A model generated the notes under the pieces. It was not told the DNA's origin. It was given only the letters and a program-made list of their open reading frames with translations, and did not search any database. From positions 62,001-126,000 of the forward strand of contig NZ_CP058529.1 of NCBI RefSeq assembly GCF_013401515.1: a DNA stretch of 64,000 nt, given 5' to 3'. The translations under genes were made by a program, and so were the position numbers. This stretch comes from Halorarum halophilum. Lineage in GTDB: Archaea; Halobacteriota; Halobacteria; Halobacteriales; Haloferacaceae. The first letter of the stretch is position 1. Each line of letters opens with the position of its first letter. This document shows positions 34,520-41,971 of the stretch, piece after piece.

Positions 34520-35466
34520 TGGCCGAGCGCTCCGACGCCGCGGACGAGCCGGCGGCACCCGACCGGCAGAACGCGCTCGGTTCGTCCGGCGGCGGGCGTC
34601 TCGACGACCTGGCCGCGTTCTTCCGCGAGCGCCCCCGGCTCCGGACGCTCGCCGTCGCGGGGCCGCCGTACGCGATACTGGTACTGTTCTTCGCGATCCC
34701 GCTGCTCGCCATGGTCGTCGTCTCCTTCCAGACGGGCGATATCGGCGGGCCGTGGACGCTGTCGAACTACACGGAGTTCCTCAACTCGGACACGTACCTC
34801 TCGGTGGTCTGGCAGACGCTGCTGATCAGCGTGCAGGTGACCGCCATCGTGACGGTGGTCGGCTACGCGCTGGCGTACAGCATCGTCCGGTTCTCCCGGC
34901 GGACGACGCTGCTGCTCCTGCTCGTCATCCTGCCGTTCTGGACCAGCTACATCATCCGGATGTACGCCTGGATCAACATCCTCCAGAGCGACGGCGTGCT
35001 CGACTCGACGCTGAACATGGTCGGCCTGCCGGCGCTGAGCCTGCTGTACAGCGAGCCGGCCGTGCTCATCGGCTTCACCTACGTCTGGCTACCGCTGGCG
35101 GTGCTGCCGTTCTACGCGTCGCTGACGAACCTGGACTCGGACCTCATCGAGGCCTCGAAGGACCTCGGCGCCGGACCGGTGCGGACGTTCGCCTCGGTGA
35201 CCCTGCCGATGACGATCAACGGCGTCGTCACCGGCATCATCCTCGTGTTCATCCCCACGTTCGGCTCGTTCATCACGCCGCGGCTGCTCGGGGGGACGAG
35301 CAACATCATGATCGGCATGGTGATCGAGAACCAGTTCAAGAGCGCGTTCAACTGGCCGTTCGGCGCGGCCATCGGGATGGTCATCTCCGTCGTCGTCGTG
35401 GCGCTGCTGATCCTCGGCACGCGCCTCGGCGGCGGCCTGTTCGCACAGGGGGGTGAGGAGTCGTGA
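34519..35466 (+). CDS. ABC transporter permease (PotB-like)
   Basis: A 315-residue membrane protein with about six membrane segments, preceded by a 45-residue hydrophilic Arg/Asp-rich N-terminus that may be cytosolic. The ATPase-coupling EAA loop is seen as SDLIEASKDLGAGPVRTFAS. IIRMYAWINIL and similar blocks match PotB/PotH permeases. Start overlaps the ATPase stop by one base (TGATG), and its end overlaps the next start, so the subunits are coupled. Confidence 0.92.
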   Translation: MAERSDAADEPAAPDRQNALGSSGGGRLDDLAAFFRERPRLRTLAVAGPPYAILVLFFAIPLLAMVVVSFQTGDIGGPWTLSNYTEFLNSDTYLSVVWQTLLISVQVTAIVTVVGYALAYSIVRFSRRTTLLLLLVILPFWTSYIIRMYAWINILQSDGVLDSTLNMVGLPALSLLYSEPAVLIGFTYVWLPLAVLPFYASLTNLDSDLIEASKDLGAGPVRTFASVTLPMTINGVVTGIILVFIPTFGSFITPRLLGGTSNIMIGMVIENQFKSAFNWPFGAAIGMVISVVVVALLILGTRLGGGLFAQGGEES

Positions 35467-36296
35467 CCCGAGGCGGTCGCCTCGCGGGGCTGTTCGAGCG
35501 GGCCGTCCAGGCCCACGCCTCGCGCATGGCCGCGGTCGTCATCGCGCTGGTGATCGCGTTCCTCTGGGTGCCGATCGCGGTGCTCGTGTTCATGTCGTTC
35601 GCCGACGGGGGCGTGCTGTCGTTCCCGCCGGATAAGCTCACCCTCCGGTGGTACCGGGTGTTCCTTTCGAACGACGCCGCGCTGGACGCCATCGTGACGA
35701 CGCTGACCATCTCTGTCCCGGCGACGGTCGTCAGCGTCGTCCTTTCCACGATGATCGCGTACGCCGTCAACCGGTACGTGTTCCCGGGCCGGAGCTGGCT
35801 GCAGCTCCTCGCGACGCTGCCGATCATCGTCCCGCTCGTGGTGACCGGCGTCGCCATGGTGCTGTTCTTCAAGGGGACGCTCGGCCTCCCGGACTACATC
35901 TCGGTAGTGATCGCCCACGTGATCAGGACGATCCCGTTCGCGACGCTGGTCATCCTCCCGACGTTCCTGACGTTCGACCGGCGGCTGGAGGAGGCCTCGA
36001 AGGACCTCGGCGCGGACGAACTCCGGACGTTCTGGCAGGTCACCCTCCCGAACATCTTCCCGGGGATCGTCGCCGGCGGCCTGCTCGCGTTCACCCTTTC
36101 GTTCAACGAGTTCGTCTACACCTACTTCGTGAAGGGGTCGGGCGACCCGACGCTGCCGGTGTACATCTGGAACCAGATCCGCTACAACGTCACGCCGGAG
36201 GTGAACGTCATCAGCGTCGTGTTCCTGCTCGTCGCGGTGTCGATGGTGCTCGTGGCCGTCTCGCTCACGCGGGTCGAACTGCTCGCGCGACGCTGA
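35463..36296 (+). CDS. ABC transporter permease (PotC-like)
   Basis: A 277-residue second permease with six membrane segments. The GTG start (35,463) overlaps the TGA of the preceding permease. The coupling loop EEASKDLGADELRTFWQVTL and the C-terminal FNEFVYTYFVKGSGDPTLPV match PotC/PotI. Forms the membrane heterodimer with the preceding permease. Last gene of the operon; the next gene is convergent. Confidence 0.93.
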   Translation: MTRGGRLAGLFERAVQAHASRMAAVVIALVIAFLWVPIAVLVFMSFADGGVLSFPPDKLTLRWYRVFLSNDAALDAIVTTLTISVPATVVSVVLSTMIAYAVNRYVFPGRSWLQLLATLPIIVPLVVTGVAMVLFFKGTLGLPDYISVVIAHVIRTIPFATLVILPTFLTFDRRLEEASKDLGADELRTFWQVTLPNIFPGIVAGGLLAFTLSFNEFVYTYFVKGSGDPTLPVYIWNQIRYNVTPEVNVISVVFLLVAVSMVLVAVSLTRVELLARR

Positions 36297-36509
36297 CGCG
36301 GGCCGGCCGCGAGCGTCGTCCGGCACCGGACGATCCCCTTCCCGTGAATCTCTTGTTCGACCGGCCTCCCTTCGAGAGCCGTCGGTGAGGACGACTGGGA
36401 GAACTGGGTTCCCGCGCGTTCGAATCCGCACGTCGCGTCGTTTCGAACGGGGGCGAGACGACGGTTCGAACGAGACGACGAACCGGTTCGACCGGAGCGA
36501 CCCGGCCGA

Positions 36510-38435
36510 CTACTTGAACCGGAACGTCTCGAGGTTCTTCGGCGCGAACGTCCGCATGTTGTAGTCGTGGTACAGCGCCGAGGAGAGGTCCTGCACGGAG
36601 CGCTCGTCGCCGTGGACGCATAGCACCTTCTCCGGCCGGGGGTTCATCGTCTTCACGAAGTTCTCGAGCCCCTGCCGGTCCGCGTGCCCGGAGAAGCCGT
36701 CGACGGTCTCCACGTCCATCTTCAGGGTGAGCGTGTCCGTGCGGCCCGAGCCGTTGCGGTTCTGGACCGGGATCTCCTCCCAGCCGTTCTGGATGCGGCG
36801 CCCCAGCGTCCCCTGGGCCTGGTAGCCGACGAAGGTGAGGATGGACTCCTCCTCGCCGCCGAGGTGCCGGAGCCAGGACATGATCGGGCCGCCGGTGACC
36901 ATACCTGAGGTCGAGAGGATGATGCAGGGGCCGCCGTCGGCGACGTCCTGGCGCTCCTCCTCGCCGCCGTCGATGTGGTTGAACTGGTCCGCGAGGAACG
37001 GGTTCTCGTCCTCGTGGAAGATGCGGTCGCGGAGCTCGTCGCGCAGGTACTCGGGGTAGGTCGTGTGGATGGCCGTCGCCTCCCAGATCATCCCGTCGAG
37101 GTGGACGGGCATCTCGGGGATCTTCCCCGAGCGCATCGCCTCCTCGATGACGAGCATCATCTCCTGTGACCGGCCAACGGCGAACGCCGGGATGAGCACC
37201 TTGCCGCCCCGGTCGTGGGCCTCGTTGATGACCTCGACGAGGCGGCGCTCGGAGTCCTCCTGGTCGGTCTGGTAGTCGTTGCGCCCGCCGTAGGTGGACT
37301 CCATCACGAGCGTCTCCACGCGCGGGAAGTCGTTGACCGCGCCGTTGAACAGCCGCGTGTCGTCGTAGTGGATGTCGCCCGAGAAGCAGACGTTGTAGAG
37401 GCCGTCGCCGATGTGGAAGTGCGAGACGGCCGAGCCGAGGATGTGGCCGGCGTTGTGGAATGTGAGCTTCACGTCCGGGGCGATGTCGGTGACGTCGCCG
37501 TACTCCAGCGGGATGGTGTGCTTGATCGCCTCGCGCACCTGGGAGGACTCGTACGGCGGGGTGCGACCCTCCTTGTTGGCCACGTCGAGGTAGTCGAGCG
37601 TGAGCAGGCCCATCAGGTCGCGGGTCGGTTCGGTGCAGTAGATGGGGCCGTCGTAGCCGTACTTGAAGATGAGCGGGAGCAGCGCCGAGTGGTCGAGATG
37701 GGCGTGGGTGAGCACGACCGCGTCGATGTTCTGCGCGCCCGCGCCGAGCGCCTCGGGCACCTGCAGGTACGGTACCTCGCCGTCCGAACCCGGCTTGTCG
37801 CCGCAGTCGACGAGGATGCGCGTCTCGGCCGTGTTGAGCACGAACGCCGCGCGGCCGACCTCACGACAGCAGCCGAGGGTGGTGATGCGGACCCACTGGT
37901 CGTCGGCCATCTCCTCGCGGTGGATCTGCCGGCCGACGCGTTCGAGGATGTCGCGCCGCTCCTCGCGCTCCTGTTTCAGGAAGTTGCGGACGTTCGATAC
38001 CGTCGAGGACTCGATGGGCGGCGTGCGGACGACCTCCGGGGTCCAGCCGACCTCCTGGGTGATCTCGCGGAGGGTCGAGCCGTGGCGGCCGATGACCATG
38101 CCGGGCTTCTCCGCCTCGATGACGACCTCGCCCGTGTCCTGGTGGAAGTCCAGGTCGGTGACGCCGGCCTCCTCGGGGATGACCGAGAGGATCCGTCCCT
38201 CGGCCTCCGTCGGGTCCGAGAGCACGTCGGGGTGCGGGCGGATGGTGATCCGCTTGCGGAGCTTCGACGCGAGCCGCCGCACGAGATCGCCGTTCCCCGC
38301 GAACTCCTTGGGGTGGCGCGTGTAGACGACGAGCTCCGGACCTTCGTACTTGACGTCGGTGACGGAGATGTCGTCGGGGATCTCTGATTCGATCTGTGCC
38401 TTCGTCTCTTCGAGTTGCGTGTCGACTTGACTCAT
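36510..38435 (-). CDS. fttA: aCPSF1 (FttA) beta-CASP ribonuclease / transcription termination factor
   Basis: The 641-residue archaeal CPSF73-like nuclease that cleaves RNA 3' ends and triggers transcription termination. Two KH domains occupy about residues 1-150 (a VIGRHGS GxxG loop is at 114-120). The metallo-beta-lactamase core has THAHLDHS at 243-250 and HNAGHILGSAVSHFHIGD. The beta-CASP domain has PRVETLVMESTYGGR and IPAFAVGRSQEMMLV, and ends FSGHADRQGL and CVHGD-like motifs. It acts as a dimer. Minus-strand single gene; the region upstream contains a TTATAAAA element usable on either strand. Confidence 0.96.
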   Translation of the reverse strand: MSQVDTQLEETKAQIESEIPDDISVTDVKYEGPELVVYTRHPKEFAGNGDLVRRLASKLRKRITIRPHPDVLSDPTEAEGRILSVIPEEAGVTDLDFHQDTGEVVIEAEKPGMVIGRHGSTLREITQEVGWTPEVVRTPPIESSTVSNVRNFLKQEREERRDILERVGRQIHREEMADDQWVRITTLGCCREVGRAAFVLNTAETRILVDCGDKPGSDGEVPYLQVPEALGAGAQNIDAVVLTHAHLDHSALLPLIFKYGYDGPIYCTEPTRDLMGLLTLDYLDVANKEGRTPPYESSQVREAIKHTIPLEYGDVTDIAPDVKLTFHNAGHILGSAVSHFHIGDGLYNVCFSGDIHYDDTRLFNGAVNDFPRVETLVMESTYGGRNDYQTDQEDSERRLVEVINEAHDRGGKVLIPAFAVGRSQEMMLVIEEAMRSGKIPEMPVHLDGMIWEATAIHTTYPEYLRDELRDRIFHEDENPFLADQFNHIDGGEEERQDVADGGPCIILSTSGMVTGGPIMSWLRHLGGEEESILTFVGYQAQGTLGRRIQNGWEEIPVQNRNGSGRTDTLTLKMDVETVDGFSGHADRQGLENFVKTMNPRPEKVLCVHGDERSVQDLSSALYHDYNMRTFAPKNLETFRFK

Positions 38436-38593
38436 AGCTGCAGGGACATCGGGTTGGGGGCGCCGCTGTGAACCGGTGCGGTGCCGTCGGTCTGACTGAA
38501 CGTGAGATATCGCATGATACGGGACTCTCTATTCGAGGTTCGGCCCCCCGTGGGGTGACGAAAACCCGCTTGGTAGCACGTATCCGGTCGGGG

Positions 38594-38601
38594 TTATAAA
38601 A
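38594..38601. promoter_or_regulatory. Bidirectional TATA box between aCPSF1 and the 38,643 gene
   Basis: TTATAAAA, the best TATA box of this neighbourhood, suits a plus-strand start near 38,623, about 20 bases before the ATG at 38,643. Its reverse (TTTTATAA) would give aCPSF1 a leader of roughly 130 bases, unusually long for a haloarchaeon. Confidence 0.4.
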
Positions 38602-38642
38602 GCCTTCGCAAAGCGCAAGGAGCGGGCGCCCCACGCTCGGAT

Positions 38643-39140
38643 ATGCGACTCACGCCCGCCCGCGTCCGCGCGGAGCGCGACCGCCTGCGCGACCGGGCCG
38701 ACGAGGTGGTTCCCGTCATCAACGACACTCGGGACGCGCTCGGCGACCTGTTCGGGACCGACGTGGCGACGGTCGCCGCCGCCGAGTACCGCGACGAGGT
38801 GGACGCGGTGTTCGCGGACGGCGACCGCGCGGTGAACGTCGCGGCCCTGTGTGGCGTCCTCCGCGACCTCGATGTGGAGGGGGACTACCCGGGGTTCGTC
38901 GTCGACGAACTGCTCGGGCGCGAGCTGGCCGCCACGATCGCGGGAGAACAGCCCCTCGCGCTGCTCGCGGAGGCGACGTTCCACTTCGCGGACGTGCACA
39001 CCCATGGCGAGGACGGGATCGACGTGGCAGGCCAGGACGACCTCGACGCTGCGCTCGCCGCGGGGTTCCAGACGCGGCTGCCGGGCTGGGAGTGGACGGA
39101 TGGCGAGAGCCCGTTCTCCGTGGAACCGACGGGGGAGTGA
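38643..39140 (+). CDS. Conserved haloarchaeal hypothetical protein
   Basis: A 165-residue acidic protein of unknown function. A basic N-terminal helix (RVRAERDRLRDRADEVV) is followed by an all-alpha core (NVAALCGVLRDLDVEGDYPG, DELLGRELAATIAGEQ) and a histidine-rich turn HFADVHTHGEDG. The HFADVHTH cluster could bind a metal, but there is no known motif. Soluble, no signal peptide. Divergent neighbour of aCPSF1 with a shared promoter region, which might link it to RNA or transcription functions; this is only context. Confidence 0.7.
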   Translation: MRLTPARVRAERDRLRDRADEVVPVINDTRDALGDLFGTDVATVAAAEYRDEVDAVFADGDRAVNVAALCGVLRDLDVEGDYPGFVVDELLGRELAATIAGEQPLALLAEATFHFADVHTHGEDGIDVAGQDDLDAALAAGFQTRLPGWEWTDGESPFSVEPTGE

Positions 39141-39503
39141 ACCGGCGGACGGCATGGCGTAACGGAGCCGCTGGCAGTGGGGCGCGGCGACCGCCCATCG
39201 TGGGCGGCCGACCGTCGTACAAGGGATGGGCACCAGAGTGCGAGCGTGCGAGCGCGAGGAGCGGAATCGGCAGGGGGAGGGCGTGGCTGCTGTGCTGTCG
39301 GGTGGGACTGAAAGGGGCCGGGCGCTCCGGGAAGGCGGGGGAAGCAAGCACTGCAGTGAACGAGCAGAGCGAGGGAACGAAGAGCGCAGCGAGCCCTCCG
39401 ACCGGAGCGCCCGGGGGCTTTCAAGGTAGTCGTCGCGCCTACGTCGAATCGATTGGTCAGTCGACATCGTTTACTCACACCCCTCCAACACGACGTTCGA
39501 GTA
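39141..39503. repeat. Intergenic element with long imperfect inverted repeat
   Basis: Gene-free stretch of 363 bases. The perfect 13-base inverted repeat CCGGGCGCTCCGG (39,318-39,330) and CCGGAGCGCCCGG (39,402-39,414) extends outward imperfectly to arms of about 23-24 bases (39,307-39,330; 39,402-39,424), one arm reading ACTGAAAGGGG and the other ending CCCCCTTTGAAAG-like on the opposite strand. The 71-base middle is Gly/Glu-word rich (GAGCG, GCGAG). This looks like a non-autonomous repeat or stable RNA hairpin. The last 30 bases hold a CGTTTACTC TATA-like box for the Nudix gene. Confidence 0.55.
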
Positions 39504-40028
39504 ATGCGCGACGCGACGCTGTGCCACCTCGTCCGGGAGGCGCGAAGCGCCTCGGGAGAGTGGGCTGAATCCGCGAACGACGAGACCCTCCTCATCCACA
39601 AGAAGCGCGGCGTCGGCAGCGACCAGTACGTCGGCCCGGGCGGCAAGGTCGAACCGGGCGAGACGCCGCGCGAGTGCGTCGTCCGCGAGGTACGGGAGGA
39701 GGTCGGCATCGAGGTTCGCGACCCGGTGAAGGTCGGCGAATTCGAGTACTACTCCGAGGACTGGAACGCGCTCGTCCACGTCTACCGCGCCACCGAGTAC
39801 GCTGGCGACCCCGTGGAGACCGACGAGGCGGTCCCTGAGTGGTTTCCGGTCGACGACCTCCCACTCTCGGAGATGTGGGCGACCGACCGCGACTGGCTCC
39901 CGACGGTGCTCGCGGGCGGGACGTCCCGCGGCCGGTTCGTCTACCACGGGGGCGACCCGCGGCTGGTCGAGGTGGAGACGGACGTGCCGATCGAGAGGAC
40001 GGCGGGGGTTGACCACGCTACCTCGTAG
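39504..40028 (+). CDS. Nudix hydrolase
   Basis: A 174-residue pyrophosphatase of the MutT/8-oxo-dGTPase group. The Nudix box runs from Gly46 to Gly68 (begins GGKVEPGETPREC, ends REVREEVG), with all canonical Glu and Gly residues. VGPGG before it and the insert YYSEDWNALVHVYRATEY are typical of archaeal MTH1-like enzymes. It cleaves a nucleoside diphosphate derivative, perhaps an oxidised nucleotide. ATG 39,504 was chosen because a TTTACTC element is about 27 bases upstream. Monocistronic. Confidence 0.87.
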   Translation: MRDATLCHLVREARSASGEWAESANDETLLIHKKRGVGSDQYVGPGGKVEPGETPRECVVREVREEVGIEVRDPVKVGEFEYYSEDWNALVHVYRATEYAGDPVETDEAVPEWFPVDDLPLSEMWATDRDWLPTVLAGGTSRGRFVYHGGDPRLVEVETDVPIERTAGVDHATS

Positions 40029-40218
40029 CACGCCGGCGGTACCGCTTTGCCACCTGCCTCGCTCCGGATGAGTACGTCCGTGCGTCGCGGCGCCGCCGAC
40101 TCATACCGCTTCGAGAGTCGGGCGTCCGTTGCCGACCCCGCCTCGGTTCCGCCGGGTGGGACCTAGCCCACCCATCGCCGTCACCCACGTCCATCCTCCC
40201 ACGACCGAAACGCGCCGA

Positions 40219-40225
40219 GTTTAAG
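40219..40225 (+). promoter_or_regulatory. proS TATA box (leaderless start)
   Basis: GTTTAAG lies about 27 bases before the ATG at 40,249, so the transcript probably starts at the start codon. The 220-base gap upstream holds no gene. Confidence 0.5.
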
Positions 40226-40248
40226 ACCGCAGTCCGAAACCAACGAGT

Positions 40249-41733
40249 ATGAGCGAAGACGACGGCGCCGAACAGGAACTCGGCGTTACGAAGTCGAAGG
40301 AGTACGAGACCGGCGAGTGGTACGCCGAGGTGGTCCAGAAGGCCGGCCTGGCGAACTACGGCCCCGAGGGGATGTCCGGATTCATCGTCACGCGCCCGCG
40401 CGCGTACGCACTGTGGGAGCGCGTGCAGGGGTTCCTCGACGCGAAGTTCAAGGACACGGGCGTGCAGAACGCCTACTTCCCCATGTTCATCCCCGAGTCC
40501 TACCTCGAACGCGAGAAGGACATCGTCGAGGGATTCGACCCCGAGGTCGCCTGGGTCACCCACGGCGGCCACGAGGAACTGGAGGAGCGGCTCGCCGTGC
40601 GGCCCACCTCCGAGTCCATCATCACCCCCTACATCAGCCAGTGGGTGCGGAGCCACCGCGACCTCCCGCTGCGGGTGAACCAGTGGTGCTCGGTCGTGCG
40701 CTGGGAGGCGACCGAGACGAAGCCGTTCTTCCGCACCAAGGAGTTCCTCTGGCAGGAGGGGCACACGGCCCACGAGACGGGAGAGGACGCGTGGGAGGAG
40801 ACGATGCTCCGGCTCGACCAGTACGAGTCGGCCTACGAGGAACTGCTCGGCATCCCCGTGCTCCGGGGACAGAAACCGGACCACGACAAGTTCCCCGGTG
40901 CCGACACGACCACGACCGTCGAGGCGCTGATGCCCGACGGCAAGTCGGTCCAGGGGGCCACCTCCCACCACCTCGGCACCTCCTTCGCGGAGGCGTTCGA
41001 CATCACCTACTCGGACGAGGACGAGGAGGAGAACCTCGCCCACACGACCTCGTGGGGGTTCTCCTGGCGGGCGCTCGGCGCGCTCATCATGACCCACTCG
41101 GACGACCAGGGGCTCGTTCTCCCGCCCACCGTCGCGCCCGAGCAGGTCGTCGTCGTCCCCATCTGGCAGTCGGACACCCAGGAGGAGGTGCTCTCGTACG
41201 CCGAGGGCATCGCCGAGGAACTGGAGGAGGCCGGAATCCGCGTCGAACTCGACGACCGCGACACGCGCAACCCCGGCTTCAAGTTCAACGAACACGAGCT
41301 GAACGGCGTCCCCGTCCGCTTCGAGATCGGACCGCACGAGGTCGACGACCGCGAAGTGACGGTCGTCCACCGCCCGGACGGTGAGCAGGTGACCGTCGAC
41401 CGCGAGGGGATCGCGGACGCGGCGCAGGTACACCTCGACGAGGTGTTCGCGAAACTGTACGCCGCCGCCGAGGAGAACCTCGAGGGCGAGGTCCGGGAGG
41501 CCGACGACCGCGCGGGCATCCTCGGCACCATCGGCCAGCACGGCGGCTACGTGAAGGCGCCGTGGTGCGGCGACGAGGCCTGCGAGGACGAGATCAAGGA
41601 GCAGATCGCCGCCGAGATCGTGATGGTGCCGTTCGAGGAGGACGACGACCTCCGGAACGAGGACCACGACGAGACGTGCGCGATCTGCGGGGAGGGGGCC
41701 CGGCGGACGGCGTACTTCGCGAAGGCGTACTGA
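40249..41733 (+). CDS. proS: Prolyl-tRNA synthetase (archaeal/eukaryotic type)
   Basis: Charges tRNA-Pro. The 494-residue protein has class II motifs: the motif 1 region with FPMFIPESYLE, the motif 2 region VRPTSESIITPY and VVRWEATETKPFFRTKEFLW, and the motif 3 region ALIMTHSDDQGLVLPP. The anticodon-binding domain follows, then the archaeal C-terminal zinc-containing domain with Cys in PWCGDEACED and TCAICGEGA, ending in Tyr as ProRS does. No bacterial editing insert. Acidic, as expected for a halophile. Confidence 0.96.
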   Translation: MSEDDGAEQELGVTKSKEYETGEWYAEVVQKAGLANYGPEGMSGFIVTRPRAYALWERVQGFLDAKFKDTGVQNAYFPMFIPESYLEREKDIVEGFDPEVAWVTHGGHEELEERLAVRPTSESIITPYISQWVRSHRDLPLRVNQWCSVVRWEATETKPFFRTKEFLWQEGHTAHETGEDAWEETMLRLDQYESAYEELLGIPVLRGQKPDHDKFPGADTTTTVEALMPDGKSVQGATSHHLGTSFAEAFDITYSDEDEEENLAHTTSWGFSWRALGALIMTHSDDQGLVLPPTVAPEQVVVVPIWQSDTQEEVLSYAEGIAEELEEAGIRVELDDRDTRNPGFKFNEHELNGVPVRFEIGPHEVDDREVTVVHRPDGEQVTVDREGIADAAQVHLDEVFAKLYAAAEENLEGEVREADDRAGILGTIGQHGGYVKAPWCGDEACEDEIKEQIAAEIVMVPFEEDDDLRNEDHDETCAICGEGARRTAYFAKAY

Positions 41734-41941
41734 CACTCCCTGCCACCTGGATAATTGGACGAATGGTCGCCTGATTTCGGTTGGATTTTCGGAGTATACG
41801 AATGAGCAGCAATCAGGTTTCGAACTCTCCGATTTCTGGCTGCATACACGCGCTTCGTCGAATGACCAGTCGATTCCGAATACGTTCGACCTAATATTCC
41901 CTTGTATGGTATTGGTACACCCTTAGCCCTTCAGGAACACG

Positions 41942-41949
41942 GCTTTACG
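41942..41949 (+). promoter_or_regulatory. gltB TATA box (leaderless start)
   Basis: GCTTTACG stands about 27 bases before the gltB ATG. The 238-base gap upstream is unusually AT-rich for this genome and may hold binding sites of a nitrogen regulator, but no palindrome stood out. Confidence 0.45.
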
Positions 41950-41971
41950 TTGGTTACCCTCACCCCAACGC

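Noticed and set aside
36297-36509. Four TTCGAA/TTCGAC words in the gap between the permease and aCPSF1 genes
   Set aside because: Irregular spacing and a common halophile word; between convergent gene ends a regulatory role is unlikely.
39304-39325. GTGGGACTGAAAGGGG as a CRISPR repeat
   Set aside because: It resembles part of some haloarchaeal CRISPR repeats but occurs once here, with no spacers or cas genes.
41802-41894. Small ORF of about 30 codons upstream of gltB
   Set aside because: Starts near a TATA-like AGTATACG, but the peptide has no conservation clue and ends well before gltB; most likely chance.
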